From Pogostemon cablin (taxonomy: Eukaryota; Streptophyta; Magnoliopsida; Lamiales; Lamiaceae): DNA of 64,000 bases. The stretch covers positions 3,614,022-3,678,021 of the forward strand of contig CM043002.1 in assembly GCA_023678885.1 (NCBI GenBank), given 5' to 3'. The translations under genes were made by a program, and so were the position numbers. Of the stretch, positions 36,974-49,801 are shown in pieces; within the stretch, counting starts at the first letter, position 1; the number at the start of each line of letters is the position of its first letter. The notes beneath the pieces are model-generated. The model searched no databases. It was not told the origin of the DNA and saw only the letters and a program-made list of their open reading frames with translations.

Positions 36974-39650
36974 TCAATCTTTCTTTCGGCTGCCAAAAGA
37001 ATGGAAAATGCCCGCCATCTTGTCATCCATTTCTTTCAACTTAGCTTCCGCACGAATGGCCCTCTCTTCTGCCGAGCCGGGATAAGGAATACGCTGCTCT
37101 AAGGCTCGAATGCGAGCCTCGGCTTCAATCAACCCAGCGCATGCCTCAGCGGCCTCAACTCTTGCAGTATCTCTAGCAATCTCAGTCTCGGTTAAACTCG
37201 CCTCCACAGACTCGAGAGTAGCCCATCCTATATCAACCTCGAATTCCAAAACAGCCAATCGTTTCCTCTGGTGTGTCACAAGGGAGTTCAGCTCGGCGTT
37301 CTCGACCTCCAGAGCATGTATTCTTTCCTCAAAACTGGCAGAAGATCCTTCGGAGCGATTGATAAGCCGGTTGGCGAACACACGATATTGATCCATAAAG
37401 TGCAGTGAAGAGGCGAGAGAAGCGACGATAACTCCAGCCATCATGGCAAAACCCAATGAGTCTTGAGAAAGAGAGCTAGGGACGATGGTTGGAGAAGCTT
37501 GATGTGGGACCCGAGAACTAACACCCGCGTCAAAGCCCCAGAGCCCTAGTTCTCGTAACTCAGCCAGAGCAGGCTCATCATCTTCCTCAGTCCTACCTTT
37601 CCCTAGTTCACGAGCTCTCTCGGTAGCCAATCGGGTAGCCTCAACATTCATATCGGTGGGATTGGTCGCATCAACTGATCCCTCTAGATCCGGGCTGGGA
37701 AAAGGGATTGTCGGAACGGCTCAAGAGGTTGAGGGAACAGAGCCGACATCGGCCACATGGATGGACCTCCTCCTCGGACCAACCATCATGTCGTAATCCT
37801 CACCTCAGAGTCACTGCCAATCCCCACCTCGGGATCCACCTCGGGATCCTCCTCTGGATCCTCCTCCGAATCCTCGTCTAGATCCTTATTGGGATCCTTT
37901 TCAGGCGGCATTTCTACCCCGGACAGGATGGGAGGAAGGTCTGCAAAAGGGTACCACAGATCAAAATTTAATAAACACGGAAAGGAGGAGGAAGCTCGAA
38001 GGGAAGTGATTATCCCCCTTAGTCTCTTAGCAAGGAGATCGAACTCACCAGTGGAGGGGAATGAACGAGGCATGAAGCTGATTCCAGTCGAATGAGAAGG
38101 CCCGCCGTGTTCGTAAACACTTCTTTCTCTTTTCTGAGCAGTGGAGAAGAAGCAGACCTAGAGCTGGGGACAGTAGAAATACCAGAAAGAACAATGACAG
38201 AGCGACGCGAATGCAGATGGAGAGGCGACAAAGGGGGCAGAACCCTATGCTCGGTAAACTGTGTAACCAACAAATCTTCACCAAGCTTCATGTCCCAGAG
38301 CCAACAGACAGGTCATCCATTTCCGCATCTTGGTCAGGAGGTGGATAACTTGCAAGATAATCGAGATCGGCTTCATCATTCGAAAACTGGTAAACATATT
38401 TATACGGGGCTAATGACAAACCAGCCACGGAACCAGTCGACCCGCAGGGGAAAATGCATTTCGGAGCTCACCTAGAAATAAAAGATGGAAGAAAAGTTAG
38501 TCATGGAATAAAGAGGGCAGGACAGCTAAGAAAAGGGAAGCACCAGTGGTTGCGCCGCAGCCAAAAGTGGACAACCCAACCGAAACTAGAATAGGCTCGG
38601 AAAGCAGTGGATAGACCCTATAAGTGTTCCCCCACGAGATAAGATTTCGTAGCGGCGAAAGCCATCGCTCAACAGTTCAAGAGGACGAGGGGGAGGACCT
38701 ATGCAAAAATGACATCAGAAACTACGAAAGACATGTAAGCTAGGGCTCAGGAGGCAAGAAAGGATCGTACACTTATCCAACGGTAGGAACCGAATGGGAA
38801 AAGTCAAAGAGGCACCATTGACGCGAGTGCGATAGTCACCACCTTGCCAAAATTAGGCTCGCTCCCAGCTCCGACCAATGACATCAGAAGCCCCCACAAA
38901 ATGATGATTGTTACGAGGCAACAAGTGGTAGAAACCTCCAGAACGGACAGACGCAGCATAAACAAAGAGAAACTCTAACTCAAACGGATCTCGGATAGTA
39001 TGGCCCAACACATGGAATAGCGACATGGTGGAGATTAGGCGCAACCAAGAAGAGGGCAACAACTAGCCTATAGCCATATCCCACCACCTTTGCAACAGTA
39101 GGCCAGCAACAGGAGGAATTGGAAGGCGTAACCCGACAAGAACGAGAGAGTAATAGAACGCTGTACGATAGGGAGGAGGCTCGAAAATGGGAACTCCACC
39201 CAAGGGGGGCTCAAAGATGATGTTAGGGTTACCGTATCACCGATGAAGCTCTTCCAATCATTTCAAAGACAACCTGGTAGCTGACACCCAACTAAGACGC
39301 TGGGCCACCCCTCGGAAAGTAACCCCCAACTCACCAACATCGTAGCGAGCAGGAAGATAATCCCCCACGCTAAGAGGAAGTATCGCACCCAAATCAGCAT
39401 CGATGAATATTGTGGTGCCACAAACACCGCCAGCCGGCACATCAGGGACCAGTTACCGGTCGGAAGAAGGGACAGAAGCCTAGTTCTCGCCCGAGGAAGA
39501 GGACGAAGATAAATCCCTCAGATTAGGATGGGGCATCCGGCAGAGACGATTAGAGCTGCGGGTACCAGGCTGCGCGTGCCGCGACGGCGAATCATCGGAT
39601 GTATTCACTTCTTGAATATCATGTGGAGGTGGAGTACCTTGACTAGACAT
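36974..39650 (-). pseudogene. Element B antisense gene 1 (transposon domain plus coiled coil)
   Basis: Reads against gag-pol. ATG at 39,650 starts a Pro/Ser/Asp-rich head. Then comes a domain broken by several stops (DYLPARYDVGELG, about 39,060-39,470; VGLRLPIPPVAGLL; SSWLRLISTMSLFHVLG; FYHLLPR). It has the layout of the PF04195-like 'putative gypsy type transposon' domain. The C-terminal part (37,651-36,974) is a long Ala/Glu/Arg-rich coiled coil (IHALEVENAELNSLVTHQRK, IEAEARIRALEQR) ending in FHSFGSRKKD. Such antisense ORFs are known in Tat elements; their role is not known. Several in-frame stops or introns separate the parts. Confidence 0.65.
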
Positions 39651-40246
39651 TGTTCACTCAAATGGAGAATCGAATTGAGAATTTGAGAATTAGGGTTGGG
39701 CAAAAAGGCAGAAGAAGAAATGGGGATTCTCGGAATGAACAAAGATAGTGAAATGTTAAGAAGTTGCGAAGATATCAGGGGAATTAGGTTAAAGAAAAAT
39801 GAAAATATAGGGGAGAGGATACGGAGGATTTGAATTTTGCAAAATCAAAAAGGAAACTATCTGACAAAGTGAGGCACGGCAGGTGTCTTCATGGGAAGTT
39901 ATGGAACAAAAATGGCTAAGATCCAACGGCCAGGATGAAAAGACATTACAACTCCCAAGAAAAAGGGAGAGCCCAGATTAATACACGTGACACCTGATCA
40001 ACGACGTGACAGCCCACGATAGAAAAACGACGATTATGTTTGAAATTAGAGGCAAGTTACCAGAACACCCTTGCAAGAGCAATGGACAGGAAAGAGAAGG
40101 CACTTTATTCACAAATAAATGAGTTACAACGAAAGCAAGAGTGATTCAAGGTCCTATCAAACATGAATAAAGGGAAGACAAGAAAGATACAGAATATCTG
40201 AACAAGGAAAAAATGTCCTAGTCAACTCCAGGGGCTCGGTGACACT
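39651..40246. other. Region between the two antisense genes of element B
   Basis: No open frame of note on either strand. On the minus strand it would hold the end of antisense gene 2 and the promoter of antisense gene 1; no clear TATA box seen. Confidence 0.4.
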
Positions 40247-43200
40247 TCATTGATCATCCAGGGAGGCTTCGGAATCAACCACCTCTGTAGATTGCGGATC
40301 CCCGCTCCTCGGCACCGCATCTTCGGAAGAACCCAATGGAGCCACGGAGGTCGTCGGCCTCAATGAAATGTCGACATCCGTGGCATGATCAGAGGCAAGA
40401 GCGATCTCTGGGGCCAGGGGAATCGAAGGAGCTGTAGCTGCCTCGGTAGGCAAAACTGTGGAAACCTCGACAGAAGCAATTTGACCAGGAATATGTGCAC
40501 CGCCGAGGGTGGAAAGCTCAGGCTCAGCGGGAAACTCTTGAATAGGTCCCCTTACAGATTCAGCGGGAGCTGGCAGGTGGATCCTCAACCCTAGAATCAA
40601 CCAAGACGAGAGCTAAGACATCATCAGAAAATTCTTCATCGGATCGACCCTCCTCATACCCTCTGACAGACTCCTTGGGAATGTCAGTGATGAAGTCAGA
40701 ATACCCACCGAGAACCCCAAAATTAAGGTCGTCCTTCAGAGTCACCCCAAGAGGCATCTTCTCCTCGCTAAGGGCTTGATGGAGAATGCTGCGCATGTCA
40801 TCGAGGCAATCAGGATAGGGTCTCTGAGCAAAGACTTGGGCAAAAGCGGAGGCGCAAGAGCAGAAGCAGTGAATCCTGGTCTTCGGAAGGATAACTTCCC
40901 CATAGTATTGATTATCCGCCTCTGATAGAAGAAAAGCATCATTCACACGCTCTATCTCAGCCAAGGCCGTATCACGCTCCCTCAAGACCTCTGCAATAAC
41001 ATCCTCGGATGCCTTAATCTTATGAGTGTAAGAAACCTCTGACGCTTCCCTTTCCTGCCGCGCCTTTTCAAGTTCCTGTTCGGAAGATATCCGGAGGGCA
41101 TGCAAGTTACTCTGAACCCGGGATAGCTCGGCTTGGAGTTGGTTCTCCTTCGCCACAATCTCCTCCTGGTGTTTGACCTCCGAAGCTGCAATCGTATCCG
41201 AAAGCACCTTGATCTAAACCCTCTGCAATAACATCCTCAGATCTGGAGCTTCCCGTAGCTCGGCTCTTTTATCTTGCTCAACCCTCAACTGGCCCTTGAT
41301 CAGAGCCTCAGCCGTGCCGGCGTCGGATACTTTCCTCTCATAGTTCCTCACCTTTTGAGCCAACGAAGTAACTTCATCTTGCAGACAGGAGTCACTTCTA
41401 TCCAACCCAGAAATACGATGCAAGACATTAACAGCATGAAGTGCTAGCCAACCTGCATGATCGGAAATGTTATGAAGAGAATCTTTGGCAGACGTATTTT
41501 CCATACGTTCAAGGAGTTCATGAGTACACCCCTTAAAGGGGAAGGTGGCAGCACGAGCCAAACACGTAGGAGCGTCAAAATCGAGCAGGAGCTCTTGAGT
41601 TCGGACGAAGGTTTTCCCGACCTCATCCAAATAACCATACTTCTGTAATATCTCTTGATCAACCATAGGATCTACGGGGAGGAATGGAGTAGCATCATCC
41701 GACACAGGCAGAACGAAAGAGGCACCCTCAGAAGAGGGACCGCCGTGTGACCAGAACCGCACAGGAGTATTCCCTTGTAAATATCGCCACATCTCAGAAG
41801 GGGAACGGTGAGATGCCGGATCATAGAAAGTACCACCGAAGGTCTGCTGAGCCTTAGACGGGAGAGCACCTCGCGACGTGCCAAAAGTAACAAAAGGAGA
41901 TCGGACTAAGGTATCAGGAGAGGGGGAAGAGCTGATATTGTAAACTTCAATGGTCTCCTGAGGAGCTACGGAAGAGCCGACAAAGACAACACCCACATCA
42001 TCATCCTTGGTTCTTTTCGAAGGGCGAGTAGTAAGAGCAGTGCTATCGTGAGTATCCTCTTCGAAAGTCTCGTCCATTAGTTTATATTTCCATTTCATAG
42101 CAACAGGCTTAGAGGCTGCGAGCCCAGACACCCCTTTCTTGGATTTTGGGGCTCTGGAGGCTTTTTTAGAAACCCCCTCCCGATGACCCAAAGCAGACAC
42201 CCGAACGAGATCAGCCTCCAACCTCTTAGAAATGAGATCCGAAGCTTCTCAAATCCTAACAGATGTAAGGGGCTGCACAGCAAGAGGGACTTCAGAGGTC
42301 TTCGGAGGGGAAGTCTGGGAAGCTCTCTTTTTCCTTTAGAAAGGGCAACCCGCTGGCGAACGGACGGGAGAATACCCATGCAAATAGGGTTGGGCATAAG
42401 ACGTTTCCTCTCCCCTGAAGGTGATAAAATAGACGAAAGGAAGATTAATACAAGAGGAAGAACTATACAACAAGCTCTCCAGACAAAGAAATAATCACAA
42501 ATAAACTACCTGGCATGGCTATGGATGTGGTAGTAAAGCTGGTTTTAAAAAAGTTTTTCCCTCGTAGAACGTGCTGATAATTGCATCTCGTCTCGGAGAG
42601 TTTGCGAACACGATGAAAAGCCTTCTGAAATTCGGACGACAGTGTCTCGAGGGCGCACGAATCCCTTACTGCACAAAGTAAAAAAGGAATTGTTAGAAGG
42701 TCCCATATAACATAAGAAGAAAGCCAACAGAAACATACACGCACTGATGACAGGCTTGAAGAAAGAACATCTGGGGAGCACAGTGGGATTCTGAGGGTCC
42801 TCGAGGTCATATACAGAGTCCCCTCTCCAGGACCCACGAACCCAAAACCAAGGATGCTTCCACCCTTTAATAGAACTGGACAGGGAAGCAACGAGATTGG
42901 TATGGCGCGGCACCAAATAATAATAACTCTTCGTCCGGTGATTCGGGGTGAGCCGGTACAAGAAGTTGATTTCAGCAGTAGTCAAGAAAGAGTATTTTCT
43001 TTTCTAGAAAAGGACCAAAATCCCCATCAAGACATCCCAACCATTCGGAGCCAGTTGAGAAGGGGCTATACTCCAAAATTTGAAAATATCCCGAATAAAG
43101 GGGTGGAAGGGAAACCTAAGACCGAGCTCAAGCTGCAGTTCATAAACTGCCACAGTGTTGGGCGGAGCGTAGCACATACGCGCGTCAGGAAAAGGAAGAT

Positions 43201-43581
43201 AAAAATCGATACCCTCCCCACACTTGAACTTGCCAAGAGCAATAACGGGGCTCTTCCGTAATCAGGAGTCGTTAAGGGTCGACGGAACCTCGGCAGTGGA
43301 AAAAGTGGTTTTTTATCCCACAACCGAAGTTGTCCAAGATGACCTAACTACTCAGGACCAGCATCGCCAATCCCAGGATTGGGCTCCATTGTAAAAGCAG
43401 AAATAAAGTCGATAACCTGTTGGTTAAAGGCAATCTGAGATGGAGACAGAGGATCAAAACGATCCTCAGAAGACGACGAGGATGATGATGAAGGTAACCT
43501 AGAATCACCGAGCGAGGAATCGATCGAATGGGAAGGAGATCTGGGGGATCTAGGAAGAGAAGAGGACCCCTCACAAGCCAT
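40247..43581 (-). pseudogene. Element B antisense gene 2 (transposon domain plus coiled coil)
   Basis: ATG at 43,581 starts MACEGSSSLPRSPRS and a Ser-rich head. After stops or an intron comes a well-kept domain (about 43,260-42,545): ELQLELGLRFPFHPFIRDIF, FWSIAPSQLAPNGWD, INFLYRLTPNHRTKSYYYL. This matches the pattern of the plant PF04195-type domain (F.l.PF..e.l....l.P.Ql.pn.w). Then a long tail in frames 42,221-41,214, 41,207-40,560 and 40,600-40,247 with heptads (KHQEEIVAKENQLQAELSRV). Same layout as antisense gene 1, so the element carries two divergent copies. Function unknown. Confidence 0.65.
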
Positions 43582-44069
43582 ACCGCGATGGACACAAGGG
43601 AAAGTAAAGCGTGAAAACAAGAAAAGGAGAAAACCCTAAACCACAGCGACGACAGATTTAGGGACACGAAAGAAAATGAGCCAGGAAAAAAAGAAGAAAG
43701 AGGAGAGGAGAGTAATACCTGGAAGAGGAAGGCGAACTACTGAATAGAAGGAAGGCCAACAACCTGCAGAATCAAAGGGAGAAAAAAGAGGAAGCAAAGG
43801 AAGGAGAAACTGATAAAAAAATTTAAAATTCGAATTTCAAATCGATAGGTACACTCCAAATACCAGATATGCCCCCAACCGAAACGAAAATATCTTAAAA
43901 ATGGTACGAAAAACTCGATAAGGTAGAGGATTATCAAAACAAGGGCAGCGATCTAGAGCCACGGGGAGCCGAGATGGAAGGAATCCTAATATCGCAGGTA
44001 CCGAAGCATGAGGGATATAACCCGTGAAGTACAGTTCGACCCTGAACAATCTCAAGCCAGGAAATTATT

Positions 44070-44086
44070 CAGGCTCGAGGGGCTAA
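44070..44086 (+). promoter_or_regulatory. Element B polypurine-type tract before the 3' LTR
   Basis: CAGGCTCGAGGGGCTAA abuts the TGTTATGGG start of the second LTR; the place where plus-strand synthesis would be primed. Not a pure purine run. Confidence 0.45.
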
Positions 44087-44957
44087 TGTTATGGGTATTA
44101 TATCCCCCATACTTGTTAGGCCCGAGAGGCCCAATAGGCTCGTGATACTTGAAAGGGGAGGCTCAACCACTCGGCGGCCCAACCGAAAGACTTAGAGGAG
44201 AAGGGAATTAAGGCAGCCCAATAAGAATCACAACAGTTCGGAAGCCAATGAAGAACCCTCAGTGGGAAGTCCCCTCGGCGTCCACATTCCGCCTGGCCGA
44301 GACCTCGGACAGACTCCCCAGTATCAAAAGCCAACCTGTCCGTAGACCAGAGAAGGACGGCGAAAGCAGGACAACAGAGGATGGGCATCATAATGAAAGA
44401 GTACAAGTACCGCAGGCTAGAAGACAACACTAACGGGAAGAGGAGATATCTTGGGCGGCAATCCTAACTAGAAGACAACAGTGGACTGGCGAGCCTAACT
44501 CCAACAACCAATGGGAAGCCAGCAAAGGATGGAGACACTCTGCAAACTCTTGCAGTACAACAAACGGCGCTCAGACCACCCATGCAACTTGTCGGGGTAC
44601 TAGACAGCTTAATTAAAGGCGAATTATCTTCATCTAGGTGGCACTAGACGATTGGTCTGATGTTAGGGTATTTAAGATAATATAAATAACCTCTCTCACA
44701 GGAGAGAGGCAGGTTTTTTTGGGACATTCACTTTAGACATTGCACTTCTAAGAATCGAAAAAAAGATGAGTGTTGTTCTAAGGGAGAGTAATAAAATCAG
44801 TTGTCTTCTTTGGTGGGAATTGACATTTTGAGAGGCTTTGATCTCTTTACTGGTCTCTATTTTAGTGTTTATTGTGTTTGATGGTATTCGTTCTTGGCTT
44901 TGTGATTAAGAACTTTAATCCCTCAGTAAATCAATGAGCCAAGAACAACCATCAACA
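44087..44957 (+). repeat. 3' LTR of element B (871 bp)
   Basis: Starts TGTTATGGGTATTATATCCC, ends CATCAACA, followed by the TCCAT target duplication at 44,958-44,962. Aligns with 28,635-29,518 along its length. Confidence 0.92.
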
Positions 44958-44962
44958 TCCAT

Positions 44963-47176
44963 CATCCTCCAGAGTCTTCGCCGCGCCGCCATCATCGTCG
45001 CCACATCTCCTCGCCACTGCAACCGCTGCAAGGGCCGCCGAATTTCACTCCTCCACTGCCCATCACCCATTGCGGACTGCCGTCGTGCTACCAGGTCGGA
45101 CCGGGATTGATATCATCCACCTCCACTGTCGAAAAAGCGGTCGATCGAGCTGCTAACATGACTCACAGCAATCTTCTCCATCAGTCGTACTCTTCGCATG
45201 AGATCACCGTCCAGTCACATCAATTGCTCACGCCCCTCAATCTGGACTGACGCTGCATCTCGCCGCTCCCGCCGATGCTTAGCTGTCATTGCCTCCCACC
45301 GCGGCCTCGCCAACGGACGTCATCTCGTGCCGCTGATTACTCCGAAGCCAAAGGGTACGAAGCCCATCTGCCGCCGCTCAGAATGGTAAGCAAAGCTCCA
45401 GCCGGATTTGCCGTTCACCATCGGTGAGCGACCACCATGTGATGAGGTTTCCCGCCATCATCGTTTCTACGTGTTGCGAAGCAGCAGCCTCAGTCGTCGA
45501 TCATTGCCAGATATGTTTCACACCAACATCATGCAAGACCACCGACCGACGTCCACGCAGGTCAAGCTGCTGCCCTACGACCGCCGCGCTCACGCTGTCA
45601 CCACTGGCCATGGACTGATGGCCATCGCTGCCGTCGCCACTTCAGCCATTACACCTATCCACTCACCACGCCTCACAGCCGGAATTACGAAGGCTGCTCG
45701 CTGCAAATCATTGTTCAGCTACGACCATCTCTCTCGATCGTTGTCGCTCATCGAACCTGCAGTCGCCCAGGTTCGTCACTGGAGTTTTTGGCCGCCGGGT
45801 CTTTCGCTTGACGCCTGCTACTAAAGTTGTCGATGAGTCCAGCCACGTCATCACTTCACTGCCAGAACCGCAATCTTTATCCAACCACCATCAGCAGGCT
45901 TCTTCCAGTTGCATCGCCAACTGTTTGAAGCTTCGTGGGCTGTTGTGAACTCTACTGCAACCGGTCGTTGGGGATTGCCGTAAAAAATTAAGCCCATCAG
46001 CCGGTACTGACAGCCGCCACCTCTGTTGCTGTTGCTACTCAGTATTGCTCACCGCCGGAGATCCTCACGTAGTCGCACAGCCTCTTCATCGGATCCGCTG
46101 CTATAGCCAACAGGAATCACTCTTCCAGCCGATCGTGGCCCCCTTCCATCTTCAACCGCTGCATCACCCATCGCTCGTTGCTAGCCTCCAAAAAACTGTG
46201 ACGCACTCCATCTACCACTTGCCCTCTGCTGACAGTCGCTAGAAACAGATGCCGTAGGGAAGAATCACCGCAACCGCTGACCACCGGCGCGCTATAAGTT
46301 GCTTCGAAGCCGCCATCGCACGCCGCTGTCCGGATCTCATCGCGATCGCCAGACCTGTATGACCATCGCGTGCAGTCAAACTCGCCACTGCGAAGCCATC
46401 TCCACATGGCAAATCGCCTTGACATATAAGACTTATAAATTCTCATTCTTGATACTTTCATTACCATCACCAGTAACAAGAGTCTCATGAAAACGTGGAG
46501 TTGTGTGGTGTCACAAGATATGATAATTATACATGTTTTGAAACATATTGTTAAGTCCATGAGCATATGATGGTACATAAAGAAAATAAATAAATAGATA
46601 AATAATGCTATGTGGGAAATAACAAATAGCAAACGTGGTTGCCAGGCGAAAGAACAAAGAAGTAAAAAAAAATTTTTGAAGAAAAGAAAAAAAGCTGGAA
46701 AGTCAATTCTTACAATTTGCGGATAAAAAAAATGCACTAAACCTCCTATTATATAGTGAGGAGCCTGCAGCCATGGAGTTTATTTGCATAATTGAAATCT
46801 CCCATGTTTTAAGAGATTTCATTTATTACAAATTAGCTTGTTTGATTGGAATAAGATTTACAGAATCAGTTGGGAAGAAAGATTGATGGCAGATTAATTG
46901 GAATAAGATTTACAGAATCAGCCTAATGAGCAAGAAACAAATCTGTATTTCCCGTAATACTGGACTGAGGCAGAAAAGTAAGTTGATTTGGGCTTAAGAA
47001 AGTAAAATGGGCCACTTGAAAAGGGGAAATGGGCTCACTCAAAATAAAGTTGGACCAAGACATTACTTTGTTGGACAAAGTAATTTCTCTAGCCCAAGAT
47101 TACAAGTATAAAAGAAAATAAAGAAGTATTTGCAATTCCTTCACATCAAGACATGTCGTCCGTGAATAAATCCATT
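44963..47176. other. Element A 3' region, right of the nested element B
   Basis: 44,963-46,430 continues the GC-rich, CACC/GCCGCC-rich stretch that element B interrupted. Short pieces resemble pieces left of B (for example CGAAGCCGAAAGGCACGATG at 28,610 and CGAAGCCAAAGGGTACGAAG at 45,341). Frames are long but low in complexity and unlike any protein I know. 46,740-47,176 is AT-rich, with a direct repeat of TTGGAATAAGATTTACAGAA (near 46,857 and 46,898). No polypurine tract touches the LTR at 47,177. Confidence 0.45.
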
Positions 47177-48452
47177 TGTAAGCAATTAAAATTTACGGTC
47201 CAATTAAATGGCGACACGTGGATTTTATTGATTAAATATTAATTTATTTTAGAATTTAAATAAATTAATTTCTAAAGTAAATTAATAAATAATTTGAGCA
47301 CAATACATTAAATAGGCTTAAATTAAATGAGGTCTGACCCAAGTCAACTAAGCTCAAGTCAAATGAGGTCAAACCCAAGTCAATTAAGCCAAAGTCAAAT
47401 GAGGCCTGACCCAAGTCAATCAAGCCCAAGTCAAATGAGGCCTGACCCAAGTCAAACAAACCCAGACAAATTAAATCAGACCCAAATCAAATAGGCCCAA
47501 TTATGGTTCAATCAAGTTGGAGCTCAAGCCCACTAAGTGAGGCCCAATGGCCTGGACCTCCCTTCTCACCTATAAAAAGGAGTCTCCACCATTCATTTGG
47601 GAGACAGACATTCGAGCAGCCGAAGACAATACACTCCTAAAGAGATCAGGAACACGAGCAACGATCTTCAAGCTCTAAGCAAAGAACGAACGAGGATCTT
47701 CAAGCAATCTTCAAGTCTTCGAGAGCACGAGCAACGATCTTCAAGTGATCTTCAAGCTCCAAGCGAACGAGCGAAGAACTTCAACCGATCTTCAAATCTT
47801 CAACAAAGCTTCAAGTCTTCAAGCGGCCTTCGAGGATCTTCAAGCGGCCTTCGAGGATCTTCAAGTCTTCAAGCGGGCTTCAAATCTTCATGTCTTCAAG
47901 CCTCTAAAGCTTCAAGTTCAAGATCTTCAAGTCTTCAAGCCTCAAAGCTTCGAGCTCAAGATCTTCAACAAATATTCAAGTCTTCAAGCGGTCTTCAAAT
48001 CTTCAAGTCTTCAAGCCTCTAAAGCTTCAAGCTCAAGATCTTCAAGTCTTCAAGCCTTCAAAGCTTCAAGCTCAAGATCTTCAACAAAGCTTCAAGTCTT
48101 CAAGCCTCCAATGCTTCAAGCCTCAAAGCATCTTCAAGCTTCAAGTCAAGAACAGCCACTAATCTGGGATCAAGGCTTCAAATCCCCAGATCAAGTGTTC
48201 TTCATGAAAAGCTCTCAGTCAACGTTCAATCCGAACAAAGGTTCAACGCCTCCGGGTCAACGTTCAAGACTACACACTCGAGCTCGGACAAGCTTCGTTT
48301 GAAGATCCGACTCAACACACAATTAAGTCAACATACGCTGTCAACACAGTCAGCATACACTTCGTCAAAGAAGTCAAAGTCAACAAACACAAGTCAAGTT
48401 AAAGTCAAGTCAAAGCCACATTGGTTCGAGAGAAGAATCAGAGGATTGATTA
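47177..48452 (+). repeat. Second LTR copy of element A, truncated at its 3' end
   Basis: Same start as 19,282 and similar along its length (three 36-bp units at 47,341-47,448, TATA at 47,571, TCTTCAAG stretch). Similarity stops at 48,452 (GAGGATTGATTA), so about 110-120 bp of the 3' end is missing where the TRIM begins. Most likely the 3' LTR of element A; a separate solo LTR cannot be excluded. Confidence 0.75.
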
Positions 48453-49366
48453 ATTATTAAATGTTTCATCTCTCTACTAACTTAAATTTTTAGATGAGGT
48501 GGTCGTTTAACATAATACAGAGCCTATGGTTAACAAAGGTCCAGGGTTCGAACCTCACTGCCACCTATTTATGAGAAAATTCCCCATGCTAGTAGGGATG
48601 TAAGCGAACCAAACCGTTCGCGAACTATTTGAGTCTCGGTTCGATAAAATATTCATTCGAACTCGTTCGTTAACCTTAACGAGCCAAACCAAGCTTGAAT
48701 CTTGAGCTCGAATATTCTATCAAATCAAACTCAAGACTAAGGGTGTTCGACTCGAAAGTTCGCGGGCATATTCGTTTATGGGCTCGTTAATGGCTCGCAA
48801 ACGCATTCGTAAATTTTTTAATTATTCTTTAGTATTATATATTATTATTTATTTATTTATATCCAATAATTAAATATTTTGTATTAAACCACACAAATAT
48901 GATAATAACTTAAGTGTTTATTTAAATATTTAAATATTTTTTACCATTTTTTATTATATTTTGTTAGTTTGTTTATTTAATATTATGAATAACATCAAAT
49001 ATTTATAAACGAAATATTCTTTTAATATCCACGTATAAAATTATTTAAATGTTCATGAAGAAATGTTCATGAACAAGTTACTTTATGTGTTCGTGAGCCT
49101 TAACAAACAATTTGAGTTCGAGCTCGAGTTCGATATTTTTTCTTGTCGAGTTCAAGCTCGGGCTCGAGTTTGATAATTCCTTAACAAATGATCCTCAAAC
49201 CTAATAGTGTTCCACTCGACTCAATTCGATTACATCCCTACATGCTAGGCTTGAGGTAAAAAATCCCCGTCTGCATGTGAGGGGGCGTGTTAGAGTAATT
49301 TATTTAAGTATTAAACAGTTCATCTCTCTACTAGCTTAAGCTTTTAGATGAAGTAGTCGTTCAACA
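48453..49366 (+). mobile_element. TRIM (miniature LTR element), interrupted by a hAT element
   Basis: The right LTR (49,288-49,366) runs TGTTAGAG...GTTCAACA. A partial left LTR (48,453-48,512) matches its last 60 bp. After the left LTR, TAATACAGAGCC is a decayed form of the initiator-Met tRNA primer site (TGGTATCAGAGC). GTGAGGGGGCG lies directly before the right LTR as a polypurine-type tract. No coding capacity. A GGTTCGAACC string at 48,546 sits in the internal part. Confidence 0.6.
48593..49240. mobile_element. Non-autonomous hAT element, 648 bp
   Basis: Terminal inverted repeats TAGGGATGTAA / TTACATCCCTA, with perfect 8-bp target duplications CATGCTAG at 48,585-48,592 and 49,241-49,248. 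Eight-bp duplications mark the hAT superfamily. Inside are many GTTCG/CGAAC and GAGCTCGA units and no transposase. Confidence 0.85.
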
Positions 49367-49801
49367 TAAACTCTAAAGTAATAGTTTATCTACACAAACA
49401 AGTTGTCTTCAGGAATATTCGTATTACAAACATACTAGAATAAATTAGTAAAGTGTCAAAATTGACAATGCAAACATTTATGAAATATGGTAAAGAAAAC
49501 TTTTAATAATACACTTTGGTAAATTTTGGTTATATATGCATAAGTATTGTTATCAACATAACTGAGAACAATCTCCACACCCTCCACTAATACAAATAAA
49601 ATATGGGACCCACACCCTCCACTAATACAACTACCTACTATACATAAAATAATAATATTCCTTAATTCACGTGCAAAAAGCAAATGAATACATTGAGGAT
49701 AGATGGAGGGATTATTAATTTGGAACCCTAAAACGTTTATTCTTCTTGCAGAGAAATAAATCCACAGCAACACTCGTGATGCAAGTGCATCCGCCGACGG
49801 A
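49367..49801. other. Spacer with MITE-related sequence
   Basis: About 49,575-49,712 repeats CACACCCTCCACTAATACAA and resembles the inside of the MITE at 199-425. No gene. Confidence 0.4.

Noticed and set aside
46117..46737. 206-residue minus-strand ORF
   Set aside because: Spans GC-rich low-complexity sequence and AT-rich sequence alike, with Phe/Leu runs from T tracts; no protein-like pattern.
48540..48565. tRNA gene or SINE suggested by GGTTCGAACC
   Set aside because: No matching A box or cloverleaf seen; the string fits inside the TRIM internal region.
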